NCBI GenBank assembly: GCA_022702705.1
Contig: CM040425.1
Coordinates: forward strand, 3,348,001 to 3,412,000
From: Papilionanthe hookeriana x Papilionanthe teres
Lineage: Eukaryota > Streptophyta > Magnoliopsida > Asparagales > Orchidaceae
Reading direction: 5' to 3'
DNA: 64,000 bases
The position numbers were made by a program, and so were the translations under genes. This document shows positions 22,548-33,520 of this stretch, in pieces (position 1 is the first letter of the stretch; each line of letters begins with the position of its first letter). Under the pieces are notes generated by a model. That model was given only the letters and a program-made list of their open reading frames with translations, did no database searches and was not told the DNA's origin.

Positions 22548-23300
22548 TTCTAAGATAGCTTTAATCTTCTCCGGATCGATTTCAATCCCACGATGTCGGA
22601 CAACAAATCCTAAGAATTTCTAGGAGGTGACGCCGAAGGCACATTTTAAGGGATTCATCTTAAGGTTGTATTGTCTTAGTCGATAGAAAACAACTCTCAA
22701 ATCATACAGGTGATCTTCCTTCAGTTTACTTTTGATGACCACATCATCCACGTAGCACTCGACTTGGTTGTGAATGAGATCATCAAAAATCTTCGTCATC
22801 ACTCTTTCTTATATTGCTCCTACGTTCTTTAGTCCGAATGGCATTACTATGTAGCAATACACTCCGATCGGCGTTCTGAATGCCGTGAGCTTTTCGTCTT
22901 CTGGTGCCATCTTTATCTGGTTGTATCCCGACGATCCATCCATAAATGAGAATATTTCATGCGTCGAAGCGATGTCGATCATCAATTCTGGAATTGGTAG
23001 CGGGAATTCTTCTTTTGGGCATGCTTTATTCAAATCTCTAAAATCCACGCAGATTCTGATCTGTCCATTCTTGTTTCTGACTGGTACCACGTTGGCTAAC
23101 CAAGTTGGATATTGTTCTCCACGGATGAATTTAGCGTCTATTAGCTTCTTAACTTCGACTATTACTTGTTGCTCAATTTCTAGACGCATTCTTCTGGGAG
23201 CTTGTCTGACTGGAACGAAAGTAAATCCACTCCTAGCCTGTGAACTGCGACTTCTGGAGCTAATCCTAGCATTTCGTCGTAACTCCAAGCAAAACGGTCC
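22548..23300 (-). pseudogene. Reverse transcriptase of element B
   Basis: Copies element RNA to DNA. Conserved blocks: VKKLIDAKFI, WLANVVPVRNKNGQIRICVDFRDLNKACP, FSFMDGSSGYNQIKMAP, MPFGLKNVGA, and the catalytic YVDD at about 22754-22743 in CYVDDVVIKSK. The frame breaks near 22805 (stop in place of the T-Y-Q region) and near 22620. Confidence 0.88.
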
Positions 23301-24091
23301 TTGAATTCCATTAATAACTTGATTATGTCTTCGGAGTCTTCTTTATTGAGTAAGGAGTTAACAAAGGTAGGCCTAGGCTCTTCGCTAGTACCTAAGTTAA
23401 CTTCCGTTAACTCGTCTATTATAGATTTAATTTCTTCTTCGAATTCTGGTGGAGCGTCTCCGATTGGTATATCCTCGAGATCTTCTGAAGCTTCCAAGCA
23501 GTCTTTATTAGGTTCGCAAGTGACAACCAAGCAAAATCCCGTATCATCAACTGATCCTACTGTGCCGAATCCGAGACCATGTTTTAAATTGGGAGGCCGA
23601 CTGGCATTATTCCATAATTTTTCAAAATTTTGTGATCGACCTTTTGTCCATCGTCGAGGTAAGACACCGCGTTGAATTAAATTTTGAACACAGGGAGAGT
23701 ACCACTCAAAAGGTAGTTCCATTAATTCAGATGAGGTAACATCTTCAAATTGTACATCACTTTCAGTTTTGGAAGAAGAAGCACCACGGTAGAACTTGAT
23801 CGGCTTAGCACCATCACCATGCACTTCATTGACCACCATACCCTCGATCTTATTAGAATGGATCGGGGTCAGGGTCATAGTATGTACATAATGGTTAATC
23901 TTCTCGTACATTGATTTATATTCTTCATTCTTTTCATCTTCGAGAGAAATCTTGAATTGTGGTTCCTTCTGACTTATAGTGGTTCCTTCTTTCTCAATTT
24001 CTTCTTCTTCTTCGGAACTGTTCTCCCAATCAACATCGATGACCATTTTCTTCTGTCCAACTGTTCCAACGTTTCTTCCACGTCCTCGTCC
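23301..24091 (-). pseudogene. Acidic linker between protease and RT of element B
   Basis: Long, strongly acidic and probably disordered (for example NSSEEEEEIEKE), with islands such as GLGFGTVGSVDDTGFCLV and the RT lead-in FKDRFAWSYDEM near 23300. Such a linker is usual in Tat polyproteins before RT. Its role is unknown. Confidence 0.6.
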
Positions 24092-24900
24092 CTAGCCTCG
24101 ACCTCTGGTGCGAGTTCTGGAGAAATCTTCACCATCTCGCCGTAAGGGAGTGGTGAGTAATTGTTGGACTAGAACTTCAGGTTCTTCACCGTCTCGAATT
24201 TCTTTTGCTTCATTTGATATGGTATTTCTGGAAAAGATTGTTTTCTTCGGAGGTGCGTAGTAGGCCGCATCTTCATGAATTCCAATTTCATGCACGGAGA
24301 ACGGTTGCAAATCACCTTTGATGCACTGTTCCCCTCCTTCGTAATACTTTATGCACTGGTGCAGAGACGATGGTACCATCCGGTTTTCATGGATCCATGA
24401 CCGACTCAGTAGAGTGTTGAACGATGTCTTAGAATCAATTATGTGGAATTTTGCTGTTGTCTTTGCTAAATCACCGGTCTTCATTAGTAGTGTTATCGAT
24501 CCAAGAGCTCTTTCTCCTTTTTGATTGAAGCCTCTTAAAGCATCTTGTCTGCTTCAAGCTCGCGAGCATCAATTTCCAAATATGCTAGCGTCCGAAGATT
24601 CATTATGTTGATTGATGCTCCCGGATCAACCAACACTCCGGAGAGCGTAAACTTTCTAATAGTGATCGAAATGTATAACGTTCGGTTGTGATCGACTGTT
24701 CCCGCAATAGATCATTGTCCGTGAAGGTAACACTCTCGTCGTTCTCTTAACGAGCAAACCTCGTCGAAGGAATCACCGGCCATTTGAGCTAAACAAATCT
24801 CCGGATCAAGTAAAGCCTCGATCGAGCTTCCCTCATCTCCTTTGACAGGATCGAGCGTCGTATATGCTTAGTTTGGCCGGTAGCTTCCTAAGATGGGCTA
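24092..24900 (-). pseudogene. Aspartic protease and following linker of element B
   Basis: The protease would cut the gag-pol polyprotein. The start is the conserved lead-in YNVLAHLRKLPAKLSIYDA near 24915-24860. The active site SGVLVDPGASINIM lies at about 24645-24605 with Asp-Pro-Gly in place of the common D-T/S-G. After it comes FHIIDSKTSFNTLLSRSWIHENRMVPSSLHQC (about 24450-24360, key residues D, W, H, C), a block typical of Tat/Ogre polyproteins. Stops are frequent before 24650. Confidence 0.75.
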
Positions 24901-25693
24901 GCACGTTGTAGTCTACTTTATTACCATGTTCCTTGGTTTCTTCCCGAATGGGCAGCTCTTCCGCCGGGGTTGGCTCTTCCTAAGCAACCACCGCTTTCCT
25001 TTATCCTTTGGACCCATTCTCGGGGTAGAACTTTTCCGCTTCTTAGATTTACTTCGTTATTTCTTCGAATTTGGTGTTGAATCCGCCGGTGTATCCTCTC
25101 GAATTGGAATGTCTCGGCTCTTCCGGTGTTGCTTCGATATCTGATAACTCCAATTCTATCGCGATTGGAGCTCCTCGAAATTCACAAATGGACTCGTTGC
25201 TTGTCGAGCTTTCGTAGCCTCCTTTGTGAACATCTTCTTCGTCGTTGTCATCGAGGTTATGTATGATTTGAGAATCGTTATTTGTATTGGAATCGAGATC
25301 TGGATTAAGCCGGTTGTCACTAGTTACGTAATCGTTAGAAACAGTAAAAACGTAGCCAACGCCATAACCCTTATCATTATAAGATCCCGCCGGGGCGAGC
25401 AGATAATCACACAGAGTCAAGAGTTGGAGGGATTTCTCCCCCGAATCGGAAATAACCATTCTAGGATAAGCAGCCCCTAGTCTACCCTTCGGAGCCTCGG
25501 TCTTCTTTTCTTACACGATCTTCTCCTCCTTCTGGGGCGGTTCTTCAATCGCAAGTGATAGTGCTGGCTCGGCAGGTTTCAAACTCTGAGTTGAAGCACG
25601 TACCGAAGCGGCCTGGATGTGATCTAAAATTTTTTTTGATGATTTTGTCCAGACGGTACTCCATCCATCATCGGTCGTATACGGGTCTATTGG
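24901..25693 (-). pseudogene. gag: gag C-terminus of element B, truncated at 25693
   Basis: Matches 8360-9119 of element A: DPYTTDDGWSTVW near 25680-25640, GSYNDKGYGVGYV near 25375 and FTVSNDYVTSDN. The stretch around 25459-25049 is an open frame of 136 codons, and a frame change follows near LEEITK. Everything N-terminal of DPYTTDD, including the gag capsid domain, is gone at the junction. Confidence 0.75.
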
Positions 25694-26111
25694 AACAATT
25701 TAAGATAATTTAACCTTAAGATGAATCCCCTAAAATGCGCCTTCAGCGTTACCTCCGTGAAATTCTTATGATTTGTTGTTCGGCATCGCAGAATTGAAAT
25801 CGATCCAGAGAAGATTAAAGCTATCTTAGAAACACCGCCTCCCAAAACTCTAAAACAACTACGATCCTTTAAAGGGAAATTGGCATATCTTCGATGCTTT
25901 ATTTCTAATTTGTCAGGACGAAGTCAGCCTTTTTCTGCTTTGGTTAAGAATGATGCCAAGTTTAGTTGGGACTCCAAATGTCAACATGCCTTCGATGACA
26001 TCAAACAATATTTTTTGACACCTCCTATATTTGCAGCCCCAGTCTCAGGTCGACCGTTGATACTTTATACTGCAGCTTTAGATGAATCCCTTGGAGCCCT
26101 GTTAGCCCAGG
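25694..26111 (+). pseudogene. RT end/RNase H fragment of a Tat-like element, duplicated
   Basis: Reads NLKMNPLKCAF, RRIEIDPEKIKAILETPPPK, then an RNase H start to LGALLAQV. It is nearly identical to 33385-33790 of element A. It is joined to gag of B on the left in opposite orientation, and on the right to the broken integrase of G. It is a partial duplicate of the RT/RNase H of A or of a very close copy. Confidence 0.8.
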
Positions 26112-27060
26112 TCTACTTCATTTCTCAATTCTTCTAATTCATTCAATTGTAGCATTCTCTTCTCACCAGCATTTTTAAAATTATAATTGAATTCTTTAAT
26201 CGCCCAATATGCTTTATGCTCCAATTCTAATGGTAAGTGACATGTTTTTCCATATATAAGTCTGTAAGGAGTCATACCAATAAGAGTTTTATAAGCAGTC
26301 CTGTATGCCCATAATGCAGTATCTAGTCTCATAGACCAATCTACTCTATTAGGATTTACAGTCTTTTTAAGAATCTGTTTGATCTCACGATTAGAAACTT
26401 TAGCTAAATCACTGGTTTGAGGATGATAGGCAGTAGAGAATTTATGAACAATACTAAACTTTTCTGCCAATCTTTGAATGTTTTTATTCCTAAAATGGGA
26501 TCCTCCGTCAATGATAATCACTCTCGGCATTCCGTATCTTGTGAAAATGTTTTTCATTAAGAATTTTGAAACACTTTTAGCATCACAACGAGGTAAAGCT
26601 TGTGCTTCAATCCACTTTGATACATAATCAACCACATTCAAAATATATAAGTTGCCAAATGAAGGAATAAATGGTCCCATGAAATCTAATCCCCAAACAT
26701 AAAAAATCTCAACTTTCAGTATGAAATTCAGAGGCATTTCATTTATTCTAGATATATTACCTACTCGTTGGCATTTATCACATGTTTTGATATATCTGTA
26801 AACATCTCTAAAAAGAGTAAGCAAATAAAATCCAACTTGTAGAATTTTATATGCAGTTTTATCAAATCCCAAAATATCCTCCAAAATAAGAATCATGAAA
26901 TTTTTGAATAATCAGTTCAGTTTCTTCATATGGCATACATCTCCTTATAATAAGGTCATTACATTGTTTATATAAATATGGTTCATCCCAAAAATATAAT
27001 TTTGAATCATGAACAAATTTTTTCTGTTGCTGCAAAGTTAACATAGGTGGCAAAATATCG
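26112..27060 (-). pseudogene. int: Integrase of element G, C-terminus lost
   Basis: Zinc region FHDSYFGGYFG...CDKCQR near 26905-26770. The second zinc His is Tyr here (GGYFG against GGHFG in E). Core: VWGLDFMGPF (first Asp near 26690), IIIDGGSHF (second Asp near 26518) and LAKVSNREIKQIL, where the catalytic Glu of the usual AEVSNRE is Lys. A zinc ligand and the third acidic residue are therefore both lost, in addition to the truncation. Confidence 0.8.
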
Positions 27061-27806
27061 CTTACTAAATAATTTACTATATCAGCATACCAAGGTATTT
27101 TCCACTCATTAATATTATAGAATTTTTCATCAGGGAAACTGTCTATTATTTCTTTGTCGGTGTCAGCTAATTCATTATATTCTAGTCTCGACAAATGATC
27201 AACAATTTGATTTTCAGTTTCTTTTCTATCAAACACTCTAAAATAAAATTCTTGCCTTAAAAGCACTCATCTAATTAATCGTGGTTTAGTATCCTTCTTT
27301 TGCATCAGATAATTAATAATTCAATGATCAGTATGCACAATACATTTAGTTCCAATTAAATATGATATAAATTTATCAAAAATATATACAATAGCTAGTA
27401 ACTCTTTTTTAGTAACTGTATAGTTAATTTGAGCATCATTAAGAGTTCTACTAACGTAGTATATAACCTTAAAAATTTTATCATATCTTTGACCAAGAAC
27501 AGCTCCAATAGCATAATCACTAGCATCACACATTAGTTCGAATGGCTTCTCCCAGTCAGGTGAAACTATTACAGGTGCTGTGATTAGTTTTTCCTTTAAT
27601 AACTCAAAGGCATTCGAAAAGTCTTTAGTAAATTCAAATTTCTTATTTTTTTCTAAAAGTTGGCATAGAGGTTTTATGATTTTTGAATAATCTTTATTAT
27701 ATCGCCTGTAGAAACCAGCATGTCCAAGAAAACTTTTTACCCCTCTCACTGTTGTAGGAGGTGGTAATTTAGCTATTACTTGAATTTTTTCAGGGTCTAC
27801 TTCCAT
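27061..27806 (-). pseudogene. RNase H of element G
   Basis: RNase H of the RT-linked type: FLGHAGFYRRYNKDYSKIIKPL, then PFELMCDASDYAIGAVLGQ with the catalytic Asp, TLNDAQINYTVTKKELLAIVYIFDKF with the Glu, and CIVHTDH near 27321. It continues after a frame break as RKETENQIVDHLSRL. No second RNase H follows, as expected for Athila. Confidence 0.8.
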
Positions 27807-27839
27807 GCCCTTTTATGACATTTTATGCCCTAATACAAT

Positions 27840-28620
27840 ACTCTTGCAACCATAAATTGACATTTCTCTCAATTTAGAACTAATTTAGTTCTTTCGCATA
27901 GCTCCAAAACTTTTTCAAGATGATTTAAGCATGCGTTAAATAATGTTCCAAACACAGAGAAATCATCCATAAATACTTCTATTCCATTGTCTATTAATTT
28001 ACTAAAAATAGACATCATATATCTCTGGAATGTTGCAGGTGCATTACATAGTCCGAAAGGCATTCTTCTGAAAGCAAAAGTTCCATAAGGACTAGTAAAA
28101 GTTGTTTACTCTTGATCCTCAGGAAAAATATGTATCTGATGGTAACTAGTATATCCATCCAATAAGTAGTAGTACTTGTGTCCAACAAGTCTATCCAACA
28201 TTTGGTCTAGAAAAGGAAGAGGAAAGTGATCTTTTCGGGTGACGATATTTAATTTTCTAAAATCAATACAAATACACCATCCAGAAACTTGTCTGATAGG
28301 TATTAATTCATTATTTTCATTTTCTTCAACAGTTACTACACCTTTTTTGGGAACACAATGAATTGGACTTACCCAAGTACTATCCAAAATAGGATATATA
28401 ATTCCAGCATCTAACCATTTCAAAATTTCTTTTTTTAACTACTTCTTTCATTATAGAGTTTAGTCTCCTTTGAGGGTCAATTCTTCATTTATGCTCTTCA
28501 TTTAATAAAATTCTGTGCGTCCAAATCGAAGGATTAATTTTTAATATCAGCTAGAGTCCAACCAAAAGCTCTTTTATATTTTTTTAATGTATCCATTAAT
28601 ATTTGTTCTTGAATTTTATT
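27840..28620 (-). pseudogene. Reverse transcriptase of element G
   Basis: Blocks in order: ILKWLDAGIIYPI, WVSPIHCVPKKG, ICIDFRKLNIVTRKDHFPLPF, MPFGLCNAPATFQRYM and the catalytic FMDD in EVFMDDFSVFG near 27970. There are stops near 28105 and 27868 and upstream breaks near 28440. Confidence 0.82.
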
Positions 28621-29510
28621 TAAGTCTGAGGATACAATTACTGGTAATGTTGAAAACTCTCCTAAAAATATGTACTTCAAATGAATTGGAAGATTTTTTA
28701 ATTCAAGTTCTGGGGGTTTGACAGCAGATGGAATTAATATTTCATTTTATTGTGCTGTTGAATTAAGTGTTTCAAAATTTTCCTGAATATAATCAGCTTC
28801 TTCGCTTTTAATTTCATCATAATTATATTTTTATATATCTTCTTTTTTTCATAATTTTCTTTGAAATATTCTTTTCTTAGATAATAACATATATCCATTC
28901 TAAAACATCCATCAATAGAAAAAGATGATGAATGTTACTTCTTGATGGATATTTCATTGACTTTGAGATGTTAAATGTTACTTCTTGATCATTTACTCTC
29001 ATAATCAATTGCCCTTTTTGAACGTCTATCATGGCTCTTCCTGTAGCTAGGAATGGTTTTCCTAAAATGATTAGAATTTCTTTATCTTCTTCCATATCTT
29101 GAATGATAAAGTCCATAAGAAAAATAAACTTATCAACCTTAACTAAAACATCTTCTACAACTCCCTTAGGATTAGTAATAAATCGTTCAGCTAACTGTAG
29201 AGTTACAGAAGTTGGTGCAATCTTTCCAACTTCTAGCCTTTTAAAAGTTTATAGAGGCATCAAATTTATGCTAGCTCCCACATCACATAATGCTCGCCCA
29301 TAAAATTTTTCACAAATAGCACACAGGATAGTGAAACTACCAAGATCTTTAAGTTTTTCAGGAAGTTTTCTCTGAATTATAGCACTACACTCTTCACTGA
29401 GTGCAACAGTCTCATGATCTAGTAACTTCTTCTTTTTATTGCGTATATCCTTCATAAATTTAACATAATCAGGCATTTGTTCTAAAGCTTCAACAAAATT
29501 AATATTTATT
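28621..29510 (-). pseudogene. Protease region and linker of element G
   Basis: PDYVKFMKDI, TVALSEECSAIIQRKLP and the active site ALCDVGASINLMP near 29275-29250 (Asp-Val-Gly-Ala), then MEEDKEILIILGKPFLATGRAMIDV near 29100-29020. The linker toward RT (28621-28870) has many stops. The protease matures the polyprotein. Confidence 0.75.
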
Positions 29511-31111
29511 CACATTTTTTCAAAATGTCTAAGAATTTAGCAAATCTTTTTCCTTTATCTTGTTGCTTTAATCTTTGAGGAAACGGTGGAAGTGGTTTTT
29601 CAACAGTAATTTTCATAGGTTTCAGAGGAAAATCATGATAAAAACTTTTTTTTCTCTTTTAGTTTCTTCTTTTTCCTTTTCAACTATAGTTTCTTTTTGA
29701 ACTCTTGTTTCCAACTCTTTTCCACTTCTTAATTGAATAGCTTTGATTTATTCTTTTCCTTGATCTTTACGATTTACTTCAACATTGAAAGATCCAATAT
29801 GTCTATTACTCAGTGCAGAAGCAATTTTCCCTAAATGGTTTTCTATGTTTTTAATAGCATTTCCTTGATTTTGTAATTGATTACCCATATTGAAAACTAA
29901 TTCTTCCATAGACAACTTCTTCTCCTTAAATTGTGAATTATTATAAAAATCTGGTGGATTAGAATGTCTATAATTGGAATTACCTTGATTTTTTATATTT
30001 ACTAATGGGTTTACTGGATTTTTCTCCCACTGAGGATTAACATTATTATTTTGGTTATTCCAATTAAAGTTTGAATGATTCTTCCAACTTTGATTATAAT
30101 AGCTTGAATAAGGATTATTTTGTCTATTATTTATTACATTTATAGTTTCATATGAAGATTGAGCATCTACAATTTGTCCTAATAAATTTTCTTCTAACAC
30201 TGGAGGTGTTTGAGAACGATTAATTTCGTATTGATCTATTTTCTTTGAAAGAGCATCAATTTGAGAAACTATCATAGTTAAAGCATCAGAATCATGAATA
30301 CTGACTACTCTCTTAGGATTTACCCTTTCAGCAGGCCATTGAAAATTATTGGCAGCCATTTCTTCTATTAATGCATAGGCTTCTTCAAAAGGTTTAGACA
30401 TTAGTGATCCACCAACAGCAACATCTATTATAGATCTAAGAGATCCTACTAATCCATTATAAAATATTTGAATAATTAACCAATCTAGTAAAGCATGATG
30501 TGGACATTTCCTAAGAAGTTCTTTAAATCTTTCCCAAGATTCATATATCGATTCTCCCTCATACTGACTGAAAGATATGATATTGTTTCTAAGTTTAGCA
30601 GTCTTAGATGGTGGAAAATATTTCGATAAGAATTTTTGTGAAAGTTCTACCCAAGTTCTAATAGATCCATGTGCTAACGAATTTAACCAAGCATTAACAT
30701 TATCCCTTAATGAAAAAGGAAAGAGTCTAAGTTTGACAGCATCATCAGACACTCTGTCGTACTTAAAAGTATCACAAAGTTCTAAGAAACTTGTAAGATG
30801 TAAATTAAGATCTTCATTTGAAGTTCCACTAATTGATTGTTCTGTACCATTTGGATAATTGCAGGTTTAAACTCAAATGAATTAGTGGCTACATCAGGAT
30901 TTTGGATATTTAAGTGAATTTCATCTAATGTAGGGTTAGCGTAATCTCTTAATGGTCTGGATTGATGTTCATTTTCTATTCTTTGGTTATTTATGTTGTT
31001 GTCTACTATTTCAGAATTTATAGGTTCTTTTCTTAGAATTATAATTCTCCTAACAATGCATTCTAATTCCGAATCGTAGGGTATAAGATTTTTAGAACCA
31101 AATTTGCGCAT
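29511..31111 (-). pseudogene. gag: gag of element G
   Basis: Start MRKFGSKNLIPYDSELE at 31111, matching MRSSGSEGLLPFDSELE of element E. Capsid domain near 30750-30400: LFPFSLRDNVNAWLNSLAHGSIRTWVELSQKFLSKYFPP (key W and F residues), then ERFKELLRKCPHH. The C-terminal part is N/Q-rich (NWNNQNNNVN, near 30050) without a zinc knuckle, as in Athila. There is a frameshift near 30785; the 334-codon stretch 30752-29748 is open. Confidence 0.82.
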
Positions 31112-31246
31112 ACAATTGAAATCAGTACACAACAAAACAATTAACTAAATAAGTTGCAATTCTTTTAAGGTTTTCTAACAGTCCTAAATTGTCCGTTACT
31201 TTAATTATGTTATAAAATATTCTTATATTCCTATAAGTAAAATATT

Positions 31247-31264
31247 TCCCTGGCAACGACGCCA
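31247..31264 (-). other. Primer-binding site of element G (tRNA-Asp type, two changes)
   Basis: Minus strand tggcgtcgttgccaggga, against tggcgccgttgccgggga in E. Both differences are C-to-T or G-to-A transitions. It lies directly after the LTR end at 31271. Confidence 0.75.
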
Positions 31265-31270
31265 AAAACT

Positions 31271-33074
31271 TGATCCCGCGATTTTAAATATACTTATAAA
31301 TAAAAGATTTCGACACCACTACTAGAAGATATAAATTCTTAGCAACGGCGCCAAAAAGTTGTCTTAGAGTGTAATTTTAATTTTAGTAATAATAAAATAT
31401 TATAATCTTTTAATCGCTGAGTTACCTTTAAATGCAAGTATACGTATCGCTCAAGTAATACAGGGCTCTAGTGGAGTCCTAGATATCGATCCCACAGAGA
31501 AATATATTAAAGCCTACGGACTAGGATTATATAAACCAAGTTAGAATTACAACTAAATCGAAATTTTCTATCTGTCACTAATACACAATCGATAAAATAT
31601 AAAGTTCTTATATCTGAACTAGTTCTACTAACAGATTACTAATACTACTAAAGTTAAGTTTAAATATATAATAGCAAGAATCTTTCTCCTTTGTTAAGAT
31701 ATTTAAGTGAAACGATAGTTTGAATTAGTTTTATATATGTGTTGTGCCAAATAGGAGCATACCTATTCTTTAATCTTTGGTCCAGGAATAAAGTACATTG
31801 ACTAATCCTATGCTTGGTTACTGAATCTGCGATTAGGTTGGGATGATATCGGCTCTCACTCTGAAGCTCCCACGTTCCCCTCTCCTGAGGGCTAACAATC
31901 TACACCTCAGCACCCAAACAATAGGACCGAATTGAGTATTTTAGCCTGTCACTCTAAAATATTTAATTCTACGCCCGATTAATTTTATTTCCCTATTTAT
32001 TTGCACTTCTCCTTTCAAGGATTTACCCGTCTACCTTTCAAAGAGAAATGTGATACATACTAGTTAAGAATCCCTGCCCACGATCAGGTCTTAAGAATTC
32101 TTAACATATTTTAACAATACAAATGGCTAATTTGTATAGTGAAGTAAGTTTAGGTATAGTATCATCACAACTTCTTTATAATAGGTTTGATACACTAATT
32201 CATATAATCATTTCACAAAAACATCAAAACAAGGAGAAAGAAATAACAACTACTTAGAATTCATGAAGAGGATGAAATAAAACTTGGATTTCATATAAAT
32301 AAGTAAAGTTCTACAAACTATAGTAAATAAACACAACTTATCATAAATTCCTCCCCAAGCAAACTCCTTGAAGTTCCTCTGGATTTCTTCCTTTCTTACA
32401 GCATGCCGATTTCTCCTTCGAAATGGCAATGCAGAAGAGATCTCTCACTTCCATTCTACTCTTACAATCCCTCAAAGAATTCCCTACAAAATCTCTATTT
32501 GAACTCACTACTCACTAAATAACAACACTAAAAATAACTATCTACTCAATATTAACACACTAATTGACACTTTGGACTCTCTAGTAAGCACGTAGGAGAC
32601 CACTTTCTTTTGCCTAGAATGGTTCTTTTTAAAGTTGTAGAAGAGTCTATAAAGGTTTCGCAGGAACCCCTTCGAAAATCGTCCACATTCAACGTATTTT
32701 TGGACAGAACCATTGATCCCGCCGTAACCGGCTTCGAGCGCGCCATCGGCGGCCTTCTAGAAACAGTGCTTTAAATAAGCTCCGCCGTTGGCGACCTCGA
32801 TCTTAGCCGTCGGTGGCCTCCCTTGCAATTAATTCAGAACTCTCAGGAAATCACTCTGTCGGCGCCATCAACCTCGTCGTCGGCGCCCTAGGTTAAATTT
32901 GCATAATTTGATCCTTTTTACTCCAAATTCGCTTCTTTTTGTATATTTTCGCTCATTTGTCCTTAAATATTCATACCTGCAGAAAAACACCAAAAATACC
33001 TTTCTTTAAAGTGCAATATCATCAAAATCAGTATAAAAGAGGCATGAAAATCATAACCTTTTTTCCTTGGATCA
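31271..33074 (-). repeat. 5' LTR of element G
   Basis: About 1.8 kb. It starts (minus strand) TGATCCAAGG at 33074 and ends in CA at 31271. It carries near its 3' end the module shared with E and H: agagccctgtattacttgagcg, then the palindrome atacgtat, near 31480-31435. No TATA box was pinned. No matching 3' LTR remains. Confidence 0.78.
31336..31353 (-). other. Fossil PBS inside the LTR of G
   Basis: Minus strand tggcgccgttgctaagaa: the first twelve bases equal the tRNA-Asp PBS exactly, but it sits about 65 bases inside the LTR end. Same layout in H and, degraded, in E. Confidence 0.7.
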
Positions 33075-33520
33075 ATGATCGACATCGCTTCAATGCATGA
33101 AGTCTTTTCTTTCATGGATGGATCATCGGGATAAAATCAGATAAAGATGGCACCAGAAGACGAAAAGCTCACAGCATTCAGAACACCAATCGGGGTATAC
33201 TGCTACACAATGATGCCTTTCAGATAAAAGAATGCATGAGCGACTTACCAAAGAGCAATGACAAGGATCTTTGAAAACTCATTCACAACCAAGTTGAGTG
33301 CTACGTGAATGATGTGTTCATCAAAAGAAATTTGAAAGAAGATCACCTGTATGATTTGAGAACTGTTTTCGAGTGATTAAGACAATTTAACCTTAAGATG
33401 AATCCCCTAAAATGCGCCTTTGGTGTTACCTCCGCGAAATTCTTATGATTTGTTGTTCGGCATCGCAGAATTGAAATCGATCCGGAGAAGATTAAAGCTA
33501 TCTTAGAAACACCGCCTCCC
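33075..33520 (+). pseudogene. Reverse transcriptase remnant of element A
   Basis: Starts abruptly at the end of the LTR of G. Reads IASMHEVFSFMDGSSG, IKMAPEDEKLTAFRTPIGVYCY, and a catalytic block whose YVDD has become YVND (gctacgtgaatgatg near 33301). Many stops are present. The RT N-terminus is missing. Confidence 0.78.

Larger units (their letters stand above)
9121..25693 (-). mobile_element. Element B: Tat/Ogre-like retrotransposon inserted in the gag of A, 5' part deleted
   Basis: Reading the minus strand from 25693 down: gag C-terminus, protease, RT, two RNase H domains, integrase, AlkB-like ORF, 3' UTR, tandem repeats, then an LTR ending at 9121. The insertion cuts gag codons of A at 9120/9121 exactly at an LTR-type TG. 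The 5' LTR, PBS and most of gag are missing; the break at 25693 joins B head to head with a plus-strand RT fragment. The target duplication cannot be checked because the other end is deleted. Confidence 0.75.
26112..33074 (-). mobile_element. Element G: Athila-like Ty3/Gypsy retrotransposon, 3' half deleted
   Basis: The minus strand reads 5' LTR (33074-31271), PBS, gag, protease, RT, RNase H and integrase, then stops within the integrase C-terminus at 26112 after ELEELRNEVDL. The 3' tail, extra ORF and 3' LTR are missing. The LTR differs strongly from those of E and H, so this is a separate Athila family. Confidence 0.8.
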
